DNA of 64,000 nt from Thalassobacillus devorans (lineage in GTDB: Bacteria; Bacillota; Bacilli; Bacillales; Halobacillaceae). Both the position numbers and the translations under genes were made by a program. Shown in pieces: positions 19,107-27,565 of the stretch (positions are counted from its first letter, which is position 1; each line of letters opens with the position of its first letter). The notes under the pieces were generated by a model. That model was not told the origin of the DNA. It saw only the letters and a program-made list of their open reading frames with translations, and ran no database searches. The stretch lies in contig NZ_FXEH01000006.1 in the NCBI RefSeq assembly GCF_900176565.1, positions 682,001 through 746,000 of the forward strand. Direction: 5' to 3'.

Positions 19107-19262
19107 TTGTCTAGTAAATGAAGTAATTGTCTAGTTCATTCTTGATTCTGTCTCGTTTATTTTCAAAACTGTCTAGTAATATTCCGGAATTGTCCAGTAA
19201 ATTTCTAAGTTTGTCTAGTATGCGGCCAAGCTGTCCAGCAAGCCTGAAAACTGTCTAGTATA
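19107..19262. repeat. phased repeat array B (word TGTCTAGTA, 20-21-bp period)
   Basis: Eight copies of TGTC(T/C)AGTA-like words begin at 19108, 19128, 19149, 19170, 19191, 19212, 19232 and 19252. Steps are 20 or 21 bp; fillers are unrelated. The word is the reverse complement of TACTAGACA in array F at 42935, so B and F are the same array type in opposite orientation. It begins two bases after the DUF2332 stop codon, so it forms that mRNA's 3' tail. Confidence 0.85.
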
Positions 19263-19356
19263 AGGTCCGGCATGGAACTATTTTTTTCAATAAACAGGAA
19301 TCCTTTAATAGCAGGAAAGTAAACGCTGTCATTGACAGGTGGCAGGTTTTCCACTA

Positions 19357-19385
19357 TTGCTAACCTCGAAGCTATGCTATATAAT
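19357..19385 (+). promoter_or_regulatory. sigma-A promoter of serC
   Basis: -35 TTGCTA (19357-19362), 17-base spacer, perfect -10 TATAAT (19380-19385). Transcription should start near 19392, about 80 bases before the glycine aptamer. Confidence 0.72.
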
Positions 19386-19472
19386 CCAGGCATATCACTG
19401 ATTTTTCAGACTAAATGAATAATAGAAAAAGCTAAGAATGCTGTGGGTGATACTATAGCAGGAGCGGCTTCT

Positions 19473-19548
19473 GGAGAGGATGCACCACCCGTGCAGCGCC
19501 GAAGGGTTCATAATCTCAGGCAAAAGGACAGAAGGGTTACATAAACCT
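19473..19548 (+). promoter_or_regulatory. glycine riboswitch aptamer upstream of serC
   Basis: Conserved glycine-aptamer blocks are in order: GGAGAGG, then GCGCCGAAGGG, then CTCAGGCAAAAGGACAGAAG. Only one aptamer copy is evident, followed by a terminator, so this would be a singlet glycine riboswitch. It controls serC, the aminotransferase feeding serine and so glycine synthesis, rather than the usual gcv operon. Feedback repression by glycine is the natural reading, but the switching direction needs testing. Confidence 0.85.
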
Positions 19549-19559
19549 TTGAACACGAT

Positions 19560-19590
19560 GAGATTGGGGTATCCCGGTCTCTCTTTTTTA
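19560..19590 (+). terminator. attenuator terminator of the serC leader
   Basis: GAGATTGGG pairs with CCCGGTCTC (two G-T pairs) around a GTAT loop, followed by TCTTTTTTA. It sits between the glycine aptamer and the serC start. Confidence 0.8.
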
Positions 19591-19666
19591 TCGTTTAACG
19601 CATAAAAGGGTGTCGCCATGTTAACGGGCGTCAACCCACTACATAGGAAGTGAGGGGTCAGTCGAA

Positions 19667-20749
19667 ATGAATCGTATTTATAATTTTTCTGCGGGGCCAT
19701 CGATGCTGCCGCTGCCCGTTTTGGAAAAGGCACAAAGCGAGTTGACCAACTACAAGGAGTCTGGCATGTCGGTGATGGAGCTGAGTCATCGCTCGGCCTT
19801 ATTCACGGAAATCATCGAGGAAGCGGAGCAGCATCTGCGTGAGCTGATGGAAATACCGGATAACTATAAGGTGCTGTTCGTCCAGGGAGGCGCTTCCCAG
19901 CAGTTTGCTGCCGTGCCGCTTAATCTATTCGGCGAAAAGGGAAAAGCAGACTATGTCAACACAGGCTCCTGGTCGAAAAAAGCGATCAAGGAAGCGGAGA
20001 AATATGGCGATGTTCGGGTGATCGCCTCGTCTGAGGATGCCAATTTTACGTACATTCCAAAGATCGAGAAAAGTATGATTGATCCGGAAGCTGATTATGT
20101 TCATATTACAACCAATAACACGATTGAAGGGACGGCGTTCACAGAAATCCCGGACACTGGTGATGTACCGCTGGTTGCTGATATGTCATCGAATATTTTG
20201 TCAGAACGGATGGATGTATCGAAGTTCGGTGTGATTTACGCCGGGGCTCAGAAAAATATCGGTCCGGCTGGCCTGACTGTAGTCATCGTCCGGGAAGACT
20301 TAATCGGCAAAGCGTCTAAATCCTGCCCGGTGATGCTCGATTATAAGACGCACAGGGACAAAGGATCCTTATACAATACGCCTCCGACGTTCGCTATCTA
20401 CATGGCGAAACTTGTGTTCGAATGGCTGAAGGAACTCGGTGGCATCAATGAAATGGAAAAGATCAACCGCGAGAAAGCAGAGCTATTATACAATCAGATT
20501 GAAGCATCCAGGCTGTTCACGTCCCCGGTTGAAAAAGACAGCCGTTCCATCATGAATATTCCGTTTGTCAGTCCGTCGGCTGATGTGGATGCGGCTTTTA
20601 TAAGCCAGGCAAAAGAGCAAGGGCTGGAAACGTTAAAAGGTCATCGTTCGGTTGGCGGGATGCGTGCGAGCATCTACAATGCGATGCCAAAAGAGGGCGT
20701 TGAGTCCCTTGTAGCATTCATGCAGAAATTTGAAGACAACAAGCAGTAA
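19667..20749 (+). CDS. serC: phosphoserine aminotransferase
   Basis: A 360-residue class V aminotransferase, the usual SerC length. The N-terminus [16 protein letters not shown] is diagnostic, and the PLP lysine lies in [12 protein letters not shown] (Lys196). It converts 3-phosphohydroxypyruvate plus glutamate into phosphoserine, the second step of serine synthesis in the cytosol. The gene stands alone without serA or serB and is headed by a glycine riboswitch with an attenuator. A strong terminator follows. Confidence 0.96.
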   Translation: MNRIYNFSAGPSMLPLPVLEKAQSELTNYKESGMSVMELSHRSALFTEIIEEAEQHLRELMEIPDNYKVLFVQGGASQQFAAVPLNLFGEKGKADYVNTGSWSKKAIKEAEKYGDVRVIASSEDANFTYIPKIEKSMIDPEADYVHITTNNTIEGTAFTEIPDTGDVPLVADMSSNILSERMDVSKFGVIYAGAQKNIGPAGLTVVIVREDLIGKASKSCPVMLDYKTHRDKGSLYNTPPTFAIYMAKLVFEWLKELGGINEMEKINREKAELLYNQIEASRLFTSPVEKDSRSIMNIPFVSPSADVDAAFISQAKEQGLETLKGHRSVGGMRASIYNAMPKEGVESLVAFMQKFEDNKQ

Positions 20750-20752
20750 CAT

Positions 20753-20791
20753 CAAAGAGGTCTCTCCCATTATAGAAGAGACCTCTTTTTT
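20753..20791 (+). terminator. terminator after serC
   Basis: AAAGAGGTCTCT pairs with AGAGACCTCTTT around an 11-base loop and ends in a T-run. Confidence 0.88.
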
Positions 20792-21158
20792 ACGTGTTAT
20801 TTCCCATGATTTCAATGGTATAGGTTCCCCGTTCCGTAACCAATGTGAAGGTCGTTCCGTCATCATAGCGATACAGTGTAGTATCTTCCAGGGGAATTTC
20901 GTAGGAAGCATCCGGCAATGGCTGGGAACCGCCGGCCTCCAGGGTAATCTCTCCTTGTCCATTCAATGATAAGGTATGCATCGGCTGATACTCGTCCATC
21001 CTTCTTGTTTTGGTACGATACGAGACCGAATCTAGTTGCAAAAATGTCGTATCGACGTCATCAAGTTCATGCTTGGATATTTTTATTTTTTCTCCGTTCC
21101 AATGCTTCAACAGTTCATTGAACTCTTCAATCGTCAACATTCTCTCTGGCATATTCAT
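20790..21158 (-). CDS. hypothetical protein, 122 residues
   Basis: A soluble acidic protein of unknown family. It begins with ERMLTIEEFNELLKHW, a predicted helix, followed by a beta-rich part with KISKHELDDVDTTFLQLDSV and an ending that reads like antiparallel strands (TTFTLVTERGTYTIEI). Two in-frame ATG codons lie at the start; AGGGATGAA precedes the second weakly. It is convergent with serC and shares its terminator region. No function can be assigned. Confidence 0.65.
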   Translation of the reverse strand: MNMPERMLTIEEFNELLKHWNGEKIKISKHELDDVDTTFLQLDSVSYRTKTRRMDEYQPMHTLSLNGQGEITLEAGGSQPLPDASYEIPLEDTTLYRYDDGTTFTLVTERGTYTIEIMGNNT

Positions 21159-21372
21159 CCCTCCGGTTTTATCTTTTCCTGGAAGTCCATAAAGATACCA
21201 TCTTAGAGCTAATCGTAATCTTATTTAAAAACGTGTTTTAGGATTGGAAGTTCCTGGGTAAGCATGAAGTAAGACTTTAAATACTTACAACTGAAATACT
21301 GAATACTAACCACTTGAGGTGAATGGAAACACCAACTAATCCAGAGCTGTAGATAATGCTTCATCTTAACTC

Positions 21373-21400
21373 AAAAAAGAGACGGCGTTCAGCCGTCTCT
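21373..21400 (-). terminator. terminator after the 72-residue hypothetical gene
   Basis: GAGACGGC pairs with GCCGTCTC around a 5-base loop, followed on the minus strand by six T. Confidence 0.8.
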
Positions 21401-21434
21401 TAACTGTTACATATTCTATATGTGTCGTTCTTCA

Positions 21435-21653
21435 TCAACTTTTTGCTTCATCATAAGTGTGAAACTCAATAATTTGAATTTTTTTGGATGGAAGGTCAAA
21501 TTGTGTAGAAAGCTTTTCTTTTGTAACTTTCTCAAGCGCTTCATTATCGGTCACATTGTCATCCAATTCGATTTCATCAAAACGTTGAAACATTTCGGGG
21601 CGGTCGAGTTCGCTTTCTTTGTGGAAATTGATCCACTTTACTTTAATTAGCAT
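21435..21653 (-). CDS. hypothetical small acidic protein, 72 residues
   Basis: Start at the ATG ending at 21653, eight bases after AAAGGGG; the frame continues upstream but without a better signal. The protein begins MLIKVKWINFHKESELDRPE and has an acidic middle (FDEIELDDNVTDNEALEK). It appears soluble and is not a family I recognise. Single gene with its own terminator. Expression is plausible because of the good ribosome site. Confidence 0.6.
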   Translation of the reverse strand: MLIKVKWINFHKESELDRPEMFQRFDEIELDDNVTDNEALEKVTKEKLSTQFDLPSKKIQIIEFHTYDEAKS

Positions 21654-21880
21654 GATTGTACCCCTTTCTACTCCAAGCTGATGCGAAACCCATCTCAACT
21701 TGGCCCTGGATTAAAGCTCCCTATCCAGGTATTAAACCAGTATAACATGCATACCATCTCTTGCATACCCCGTGTCATATAACAGGGTGACAGGAGGTTT
21801 CAATCAGCCAAAATAGGAAATAGTGCAATATGGGAGATTCAGTAAATTACTGCAAGTTGACAAACAAGGAGGAAACAGCT

Positions 21881-22489
21881 TTGCGATATCTTGTAGTTTC
21901 CGATATACACGGGGAAGCGGATAAGCTCGATCAAGTACTGGATAAAGCAGAATATGATCCACAGGAAGATCAGTTGATCCTGCTTGGAGATTATATTGAC
22001 CGGGGGCCTTCATCGAAGCGAGTGATAGAGAAAGTGAAACGGCTGGTGAAAGATGATAGTGCGGTGGCGATCAAAGGCAACCATGATGATATGTTCATTC
22101 GTTCCAAAGAGGATTTGGAAGCAATGGAACTTTGGAAAATGAACGGAGCCGCCACAACCATCCAATCGTATGAAGGAAGGATGGAGGAAGTCAAAGAAGA
22201 TCAACAGTGGCTGGAAGAGAATCTTCACCTTTATTACGAAACGGACGATTATATTTTTGTTCATGCCGGACTTGAACCGGAGACTCCACTGGAACAACAG
22301 GACGAGGATACGTTGTTATGGACGCGGCACGAGGAAAAGGTCGGTCTTGGCAAGACAGTCATCCACGGACATACACCCGTCCCGGAGATTGCTTATTACG
22401 AAGATCAGATTGACATTGATACCGGTGCTGCCTACGGAGGTAAGCTGACGATGCTCGAGCTGCCAAGTCACAAAGTATATACAGTATAA
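21881..22489 (+). CDS. calcineurin-type metallophosphoesterase
   Basis: A 202-residue serine/threonine-phosphatase-like or diadenosine-tetraphosphatase-like enzyme. The metal-site motifs are complete: VSDIHGE near the start, GDYIDRG, GNHDD, VHAG and HGHTPV. The start is taken as TTG at 21881, because AAGGAGGAAACAGCT lies directly before it and the protein then begins RYLVVSDIHG; the longer upstream frame has no ribosome site. Substrate unknown (phosphoprotein or dinucleotide). A terminator follows at once. Confidence 0.88.
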   Translation: MRYLVVSDIHGEADKLDQVLDKAEYDPQEDQLILLGDYIDRGPSSKRVIEKVKRLVKDDSAVAIKGNHDDMFIRSKEDLEAMELWKMNGAATTIQSYEGRMEEVKEDQQWLEENLHLYYETDDYIFVHAGLEPETPLEQQDEDTLLWTRHEEKVGLGKTVIHGHTPVPEIAYYEDQIDIDTGAAYGGKLTMLELPSHKVYTV

Positions 22490-22490
22490 A

Positions 22491-22517
22491 AAGAGCGGGG
22501 ATGAGCCCGCTCTTTTT
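22491..22517 (+). terminator. terminator after the phosphoesterase gene
   Basis: AAGAGCGGG pairs with CCCGCTCTT around a short loop and ends in a T-run. Confidence 0.85.
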
Positions 22518-22587
22518 ATCATAGGTTAAGGAAATTCACCTTGCAAGAAGTTACTAAGCCGTTTGACATCAGCACTTGACGAGTTTT

Positions 22588-23571
22588 CTAATAAACTTTG
22601 TCTCCGTTAAAAATCGAATTTTTAACCACTACATAGTCGACATGCTTGATGGCATCGAGGCTGGTTCCCCCTGCATAGGAAATGGCGGACTGGAGGTCCT
22701 GCTCCATTTCGAGCAAGGTATCTTTTAAGGAGCCTTTGTGCTCGACGTACATTTTTTTGCCTTCGACGTTTTTCTTCTCGCCTTTTTGGAATTCAGACGC
22801 AGAGCCGAAGTATTCTTTATAAAGCTTTCCATCCTGTTCGTAAGTTTCCCCTGGTGATTCTTCATGTCCTGCAAAAAGGGAGCCGATCATGACCATCGAC
22901 GCACCGAAACGAATGGATTTTGCTACATCACCGTGGGTGCGGATACCGCCGTCGGCAATGATGGGCTTGCTTGCCGCCTTTGCACACCATCTTAGTGCTG
23001 CCAATTGCCAACCGCCTGTTCCGAAGCCGGTTTTTATTTTGGTAATACATACTTTTCCTGGGCCGATACCTACTTTGGTAGCGTCCGCTCCGGCATGTTC
23101 CAGTTCCCTGACCGCTTCTGGTGTACCAACATTTCCGGCGATGACAAAGCTGTTTGGCAGATGCTCTTTAATATGCTGGATCATTTCGATGACCGCATTG
23201 GAGTGACCGTGGGCGATATCAATCGTGATGAATTCCGGAGTAAGGCCTTCTGCGGAAAGCTGGCGGACGAAGTCGTATTCTTCGGGTTTGACACCGACAC
23301 TGATGGAAGCGACCCATCCTTTGTCCTGCATCTCCCGCACAAAAGTCAGACGTTTTTCTGGCTGAAAGCGGTGCATGATATAAAAGTAGCCATTTTCAGC
23401 AAGTGTGGCAGCTATATTTTCATCAATGATGGTCTGCATATTGGCAGGCACGACAGGGAGCTTGAATGTATATCCACCGAGCTGGACAGTCGTATCACAT
23501 TCCGAGCGACTGTTAACGACACATTTTGCGGGAATCAGTTGAATATCTTCATAATCAAATACATTTTCCAT
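22588..23571 (-). CDS. guaC: GMP reductase
   Basis: A 327-residue IMPDH/GMPR-family barrel enzyme that reduces GMP to IMP with NADPH, linking guanine and adenine nucleotide pools. The start [17 protein letters not shown] matches B. subtilis GuaC, and AGGAGTG precedes this ATG; a frame extension of three codons upstream is not supported. The catalytic Cys is in GPGKVCITK (Cys175), and phosphate-binding GGIRTHGD follows. No CBS domain, as expected. Single gene with a clear promoter. Confidence 0.95.
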   Translation of the reverse strand: MENVFDYEDIQLIPAKCVVNSRSECDTTVQLGGYTFKLPVVPANMQTIIDENIAATLAENGYFYIMHRFQPEKRLTFVREMQDKGWVASISVGVKPEEYDFVRQLSAEGLTPEFITIDIAHGHSNAVIEMIQHIKEHLPNSFVIAGNVGTPEAVRELEHAGADATKVGIGPGKVCITKIKTGFGTGGWQLAALRWCAKAASKPIIADGGIRTHGDVAKSIRFGASMVMIGSLFAGHEESPGETYEQDGKLYKEYFGSASEFQKGEKKNVEGKKMYVEHKGSLKDTLLEMEQDLQSAISYAGGTSLDAIKHVDYVVVKNSIFNGDKVY

Positions 23572-23633
23572 AGAAAACACTCCTAAAAACGAATGATTTT
23601 TTTAGTGTAATTTTAATTGTTCGTACATTGGGT

Positions 23634-23662
23634 AATTTACACCATTATTTAGAAATTGTCAA
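23634..23662 (-). promoter_or_regulatory. sigma-A promoter of guaC
   Basis: On the minus strand -35 TTGACA (23657-23662), 17-base spacer and -10 TAAATT (23634-23639). No purine riboswitch or PurR box is apparent in the short leader. Confidence 0.7.
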
Positions 23663-23732
23663 AACTTATTATGGTTTAATGACGTACAAATACGGTCATA
23701 AATAAACTAACAGAGAAAAGGTGGGTTGGCAG

Positions 23733-24386
23733 ATGAAAGTCCGGATTGAATTTACTTACAAAACACCGAAGGGGACGACAAGTGCATTTACTTCTGAAGA
23801 AATGCCGGCAGGGCAGGCGATTTTGATTGCCGACGATTTAGAAAAGACCGGCCGGGCCAGCAGCTTTACGTTTATCGATCCCAAGGGTCAAACGTGGAGC
23901 TTGAAAGAACTGAAGGAATTCATGAAAGGAATTGAAACAGAACCGCATAACATTACCGTTTATTTTGATGGCGGCTTTGATTTGAAAACGAAAAAATCGG
24001 GGCTGGGGTGCGCGATTTATTATGAGCAGGATGGTAAGTCTTATCGCCTCAGGAAAAATGCTTTCGTCGATGAACTGCAAACGAACAATGAAGCGGAATA
24101 CGCGGCACTCCACCTGGCTTTGCAGGAACTGGATTTTCTCGGAGTCCATCATATCGATGTAAAAATCGTCGGTGATTCCCAGGTCGTGATCAACCAGTTG
24201 AATGGCGAATGGCCGTGTCTAGAAGATGAATTGTCCAAGTGGGCGGATCGAATAGAAGATAAATTCGAGCAGCTCGGTATTACACCAGAGTATCAGGTAG
24301 TATCCCGGAAACGGAACAGGGAGGCGGACCGGCTGGCCACGCAGGCATTGGAGGAAACCGAGATCACCAGCACCATTGAGTTATAA
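23733..24386 (+). CDS. RNase H-like (reverse-transcriptase-like) domain protein
   Basis: A 217-residue protein. Residues 1-65 form an N-terminal domain of unknown role, and the C-terminal 140 residues are an RNase HI fold with its acidic residues: TVYFDGGFD (Asp), NNEAEYAALHLAL (Glu), KIVGDSQVVINQLNGEW (Asp) and NREADRLAT (Asp). It resembles YpeP/YpdQ-type proteins, which may cleave RNA in RNA-DNA hybrids. ATG at 23733 after AAAGGTGGG is preferred over the GTG four codons upstream. A terminator follows. Confidence 0.87.
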   Translation: MKVRIEFTYKTPKGTTSAFTSEEMPAGQAILIADDLEKTGRASSFTFIDPKGQTWSLKELKEFMKGIETEPHNITVYFDGGFDLKTKKSGLGCAIYYEQDGKSYRLRKNAFVDELQTNNEAEYAALHLALQELDFLGVHHIDVKIVGDSQVVINQLNGEWPCLEDELSKWADRIEDKFEQLGITPEYQVVSRKRNREADRLATQALEETEITSTIEL

Positions 24387-24388
24387 CC

Positions 24389-24417
24389 AGGCTGCTAATA
24401 ACAGGCAGCCTTTTTTT
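24389..24417 (+). terminator. terminator after the RNase H-like gene
   Basis: AGGCTGC pairs with GCAGCCT around a 9-base loop and ends in seven T. Confidence 0.8.
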
Positions 24418-24514
24418 ATGCTTTGAACTTGAAAATGGAAAAATAGTATTGAGAAATGTCCCATTATTTGAAATAATTGTAATTAAATGAATTTCAAATA
24501 ACGGGGTGAGACAT

Positions 24515-24868
24515 GTGGGTGCCATCGAGACGTTGATGCTTTTCTATCCTACGATCTTTTTGTTATTGGGAATAATCTTTGGAATTGGATATAAACTTTC
24601 TAAATGTCGCCTATGCCTGATCGGTCTGTTCGGATATCTGCTTGCCAATGCAGCGTTCTTTTTCTTCCGAAAAGGCGGATTTGCAGGTTTGGAACAAGGT
24701 GCAACCGGAGCAGGGTTTGGAGTTTTTGCTGACTTGACCTTCGTGGAAGTGGTGTCTCTGTTGTTTGTACCGAGCGGATACTCCTTTGTTTATACCGGTT
24801 TATTGCTGCTAGGTTATTTGTTTACGGCAATTACGCTGGCGGTGTCACGAAAAAATGCCGAAGCGTGA
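24515..24868 (+). CDS. hypothetical membrane protein
   Basis: A 117-residue protein with three hydrophobic segments (about residues 7-25, 30-50 and 85-110) separated by a glycine-rich stretch (FAGLEQGATGAGFG). The GTG at 24515 is seven bases after GGGGTGA; another GTG three codons upstream is inside that site. No family recognised. The gene's last bases overlap the start of a possible 41-residue ORF. Confidence 0.6.
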   Translation: MGAIETLMLFYPTIFLLLGIIFGIGYKLSKCRLCLIGLFGYLLANAAFFFFRKGGFAGLEQGATGAGFGVFADLTFVEVVSLLFVPSGYSFVYTGLLLLGYLFTAITLAVSRKNAEA

Positions 24869-24980
24869 TTTTCCAGTAAGGATGAATCGTGGCATCGTTA
24901 CGTTAATGGGAGAGATTTTTGCAGCAATCGCCGGAAGCTTTTCCGAAAGCATTCGCAAGCGTAACCAGGAGAAAAGGTAG
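24855..24980 (+). CDS. possible 41-residue protein overlapping the previous gene
   Basis: An ORF from ATG 24855 overlaps the upstream gene by 14 bases in another frame. It contains RGIVTLMGEIFAAIAGSFSE and a basic tail RKRNQEKR, so it would be a short amphipathic membrane-associated peptide. An internal ATG at 24882 is possible. No clear ribosome site; included because the hydrophobic-then-basic pattern is unlike random sequence. Confidence 0.3.
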   Translation: MPKRDFPVRMNRGIVTLMGEIFAAIAGSFSESIRKRNQEKR

Positions 24981-25019
24981 CAGTCCGCCCATCCGTGGGT
25001 CTTTTTTGTGGTAAAATAA

Positions 25020-25033
25020 AGAAAGCGCTTACA
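25020..25033 (+). promoter_or_regulatory. candidate CcpA (cre) site
   Basis: AGAAAGCGCTTACA differs from the cre consensus TGWAANCGNTNWCA only at the first base. It is 58 bases upstream of the UlaG-like gene. No promoter is certain, so its effect (repression of a sugar-acid-type function by glucose) is inference. Confidence 0.45.
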
Positions 25034-25090
25034 ACGAGGTGATAACTTCCCATCTTAGTCCAAGTCATAACAGATGACCAAAATGGAGGG

Positions 25091-25879
25091 ATGCAAGTGA
25101 AGGTGTTACGACTGGGTCATGCTATGTATGTGTTGACGAGTAATGGGGGTTCGAAGTTTCTGATTGACCCGTTTTTCGAAATGAACCCTGGGTGTCCCGA
25201 GGATTATCAGACAGATGAATTTTTAGCTACGATTGACACCGTTGTTCTTACCCATGGCCATTTTGACCACACCAGCGGGCTGGAGCGGCTGACGCAGGCA
25301 AAACCGGACGTACTGATTGTGGCACAGTATGAGTTGGCGATGATTCTGATTCAAAAAGGCTGCCAGAATGTCATGCCATTAAATTTCGGCGGCCAGTTCC
25401 AGGTGGCAGATGCCGAGCTGACGATGGTAGCGGCAAGACATACGAGCTCCTATGGGGAAACGGAAGGAACGCCGATCTACGCCGGAGAGCCATGCGGGTA
25501 TATTTTCGCTTTTAAGGATGACCTCAAGCTATACCATTCCGGTGATACAGCTATGATGGCGGATATGAAGCTGATACAGGATGTTTATCAGCCGGATATG
25601 GCCATTTTGTCCGCGAGTGGTCATTTTACGATGAATCCGAAAGAAGCGGCCTATGTAGTGGAGCATCTTTTGAATGTGAAAACGGTTATTCCAAGCCACA
25701 CGTTCCCATCGAAAGAGAAAGCGGCCTCGAAAGAAACGCTCGACGGACTTGTCGAGGCATTTCCCGTGATTTCGTATATGGTGGACAGGGATAAAGAACT
25801 GGAAGCGTTATTGAGGGACTATCCTGACACGACCGTAGACGTTCTTGGTTATGGGGAAGAAAAATCATATAGTTTATAA
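25091..25879 (+). CDS. UlaG-like metallo-beta-lactamase-fold hydrolase
   Basis: A 262-residue MBL-fold metal-dependent hydrolase (UPF0173/UlaG group). The metal motif is LTHGHFDHTSG (about residues 54-64), with further ligands in ARHTSSYGE, YHSGDTAMMADM and IPSHTFPS. UlaG itself opens L-ascorbate-6-phosphate lactone; most homologs have unknown substrates. GTG-like spacing and the ATGCAAGTGAAGG start favour position 25091; GGAGGG lies five bases before it. A candidate cre site is upstream and a terminator downstream. Confidence 0.85.
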   Translation: MQVKVLRLGHAMYVLTSNGGSKFLIDPFFEMNPGCPEDYQTDEFLATIDTVVLTHGHFDHTSGLERLTQAKPDVLIVAQYELAMILIQKGCQNVMPLNFGGQFQVADAELTMVAARHTSSYGETEGTPIYAGEPCGYIFAFKDDLKLYHSGDTAMMADMKLIQDVYQPDMAILSASGHFTMNPKEAAYVVEHLLNVKTVIPSHTFPSKEKAASKETLDGLVEAFPVISYMVDRDKELEALLRDYPDTTVDVLGYGEEKSYSL

Positions 25880-25890
25880 AAGGAATACCC

Positions 25891-25920
25891 CCGGATCCTC
25901 ATTCAGGTTCCGGTTTTTTT
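25891..25920 (+). terminator. terminator after the UlaG-like gene
   Basis: CCGGATCC pairs with GGTTCCGG (one mismatch) and is followed by seven T. Confidence 0.7.
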
Positions 25921-26165
25921 GTGCCACATGCTGCAAAACAAAAACATTAAAATCTCACCCCTATAAGAGAGAGAATAGCCGGATGGGAGACAGCATAGCG
26001 CGTAAGAGAGACAATTTTTTAATTAAGAGAGACAAATTGGAATTCTGTCAATAAAGTGGACAAAAATAGATCACTCAGCGGGCCACTTTTTCTTCCGCGT
26101 GTTTTCTTCCGAAACACTTGGATGCCTCCGCATAAAGGGAAGGATACCAAAACCGATCCTACCCT

Positions 26166-27026
26166 TTATGCAGAGGGAGTTTGTTCTGAAGCGAGCTTCT
26201 GACTTTGGCCCGAATAATAGGCCTTTTCTTTTTCAATAGGGCTCTTATCATCCAAGAAGGAATGCATACGCTTCTGGTTATAAAATTTAATATAAAATTG
26301 AACAGCTAAAATAGCTTCAGCTTTTGTAGGGAATACGTATTTATACAAGTACTCCTTTTTTAATGAGGCAAAGAAACTTTCGACACAGGCGTTATCATAG
26401 GGTGTGCCTTTCCGACTCATGCTTATTGTAGCTTGGGCTTCTTCAAGGGTTTCTACATAAGCCCTGGAACAGTATTGGGATCCTTGATCTGAATGATGGA
26501 TCCATCCTGCTTCTGGCTCCCGAAGGGAGATAGCTTCTTCTAAGGCATGTAGAGATAGCGATTGTTTCATATGGTCGTCAATACGAAAACTGATAATACG
26601 GCGAGAATACAGGTCCATGACAGGATTTAGATACAAGAATCCTTCACCAGTATGAATATAGGTAATATCTGTAGCCCAGACCTTGTTCGGAGCTTCTGGT
26701 TGAAACTCTCGTTTCAAATGGTTAGGAAAAGTTTGATTGGCATGTTTCGAATCGGTAGTCGCTACAAATTTCTTTGGTGGCACTGCATACAGTTCTAACT
26801 CTCTCATACGGTTAGTCACTTTCTTCAAGGAAACCGATAGTCCATCCTCATCCCGGATTTTTTTATGAATACGAGGGCTGCCGTAACACCCATGATTATC
26901 GTGATAGTGAAATAGAATTCGCTCATCTAAATAACGATTGAATGCTTCCCGCTCTGTTTCTGGCCGCTCTAACCTGTGGAGGTAAGCATAATAGCCGGAT
27001 GTAGACACACCAAGAACTTCGCACAT
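26166..27026 (-). CDS. IS3-family transposase OrfB (catalytic part)
   Basis: A 286-residue rve-type integrase domain. The DDE triad is visible: WATDITYIHTGEGFLYL (Asp), IHHSDQGSQYCS (Asp) and ACVESFFASLKKEYL (Glu). The N-terminal part has the HTH_21-like segment GCYGSPRIHKKI. The frame is open further upstream into the end of OrfA, and the -1 frame reads NRVKFEFIYEHRTEHTVSKM directly into MCEVLGV, so the active product is an OrfAB fusion. Intact. Confidence 0.93.
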   Translation of the reverse strand: MCEVLGVSTSGYYAYLHRLERPETEREAFNRYLDERILFHYHDNHGCYGSPRIHKKIRDEDGLSVSLKKVTNRMRELELYAVPPKKFVATTDSKHANQTFPNHLKREFQPEAPNKVWATDITYIHTGEGFLYLNPVMDLYSRRIISFRIDDHMKQSLSLHALEEAISLREPEAGWIHHSDQGSQYCSRAYVETLEEAQATISMSRKGTPYDNACVESFFASLKKEYLYKYVFPTKAEAILAVQFYIKFYNQKRMHSFLDDKSPIEKEKAYYSGQSQKLASEQTPSA

Positions 27027-27073
27027 CTTCGATACGGTGTGTTCTGTACGATGTTCATAAATGAACTCGAACT

Positions 27074-27382
27074 TTACTCTATTTCTTGCGTGAAGATGTG
27101 CATTGCCTTTTTTAATATTTCGGCTTCCTCCTGAGCTTCAAGCTTCTCTTGCCGTTCTTTTTCATACATCTCTTTGTACTCAGAGGCCGTTAATAGCTGG
27201 TTTTGTTCCTCTTTTTCTGCGTTCTTCTGCTTGTCACGATAGCTCCCTACCCACCGCTTAACGGTACCGTAAGGTAAATTGAGCTTGTTGCAAATATCAG
27301 TCATTTTATGTCCGTCTAGGACAATCATTTTAGCTACATACTCTTTAAATTCCGAACTGTAACTCTTCATTTTTTTAGTCAA
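27074..27382 (-). CDS. IS3-family transposase OrfA (DNA-binding part)
   Basis: A 102-residue protein with a helix-turn-helix (KMTDICNKLNLPYGTVKRWV, about residues 26-45) and a C-terminal coiled coil (EMYEKERQEKLEAQEEAEIL). Near its end the slippery sequence AAAAAAG (plus-strand CTTTTTT at 27110) is the usual -1 frameshift site joining it to OrfB. One base differs from copy 2, changing the penultimate residue (Ile here, Lys there). Confidence 0.92.
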   Translation of the reverse strand: MTKKMKSYSSEFKEYVAKMIVLDGHKMTDICNKLNLPYGTVKRWVGSYRDKQKNAEKEEQNQLLTASEYKEMYEKERQEKLEAQEEAEILKKAMHIFTQEIE

Positions 27383-27565
27383 GTGAACACGTCCTTAATT
27401 TAAGCTTTAGGTCGATTAAAACATGGCTCACTACCTGTGTCCACTTTCTATACTAGTTCCAAAATTCGAAAATAAGAGTGACAATATCAACCATATAAGA
27501 GAACGCCGTAATTAGAAGAGAGACAATCACAGTACTAAAAGAGACAAAGCCCCACCTATAAGAGA

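Larger units (their letters stand above)
26038..27461 (-). mobile_element. IS3-family insertion sequence, copy 1
   Basis: A 1424-bp element with ends TGGAA...TTCCA and a longer imperfect inverted repeat ending in AAAGTGGACA. It is flanked by AAAT on both sides (26034-26037 and 27462-27465), a probable 4-bp target duplication. It encodes OrfA and OrfB joined by -1 frameshifting. A second copy, nearly identical, lies at 48247-49670. It inserted into repeat array C. Confidence 0.92.

Noticed and set aside
19473-19590. Tandem glycine riboswitch
   Set aside because: Only one set of conserved aptamer blocks is present before the terminator; the region upstream to the promoter has no second copy.
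23005-23586. 193-codon plus-strand ORF opposite guaC
   Set aside because: Fully antisense to a confidently identified GMP reductase; a shadow of its codon bias.
25845-26054. 69-codon ORF ending in KRDNFLIKRDKLEF
   Set aside because: It starts inside the UlaG-like gene, crosses a terminator and ends in the IS; it is array C read in frame, not a gene with its own signals.
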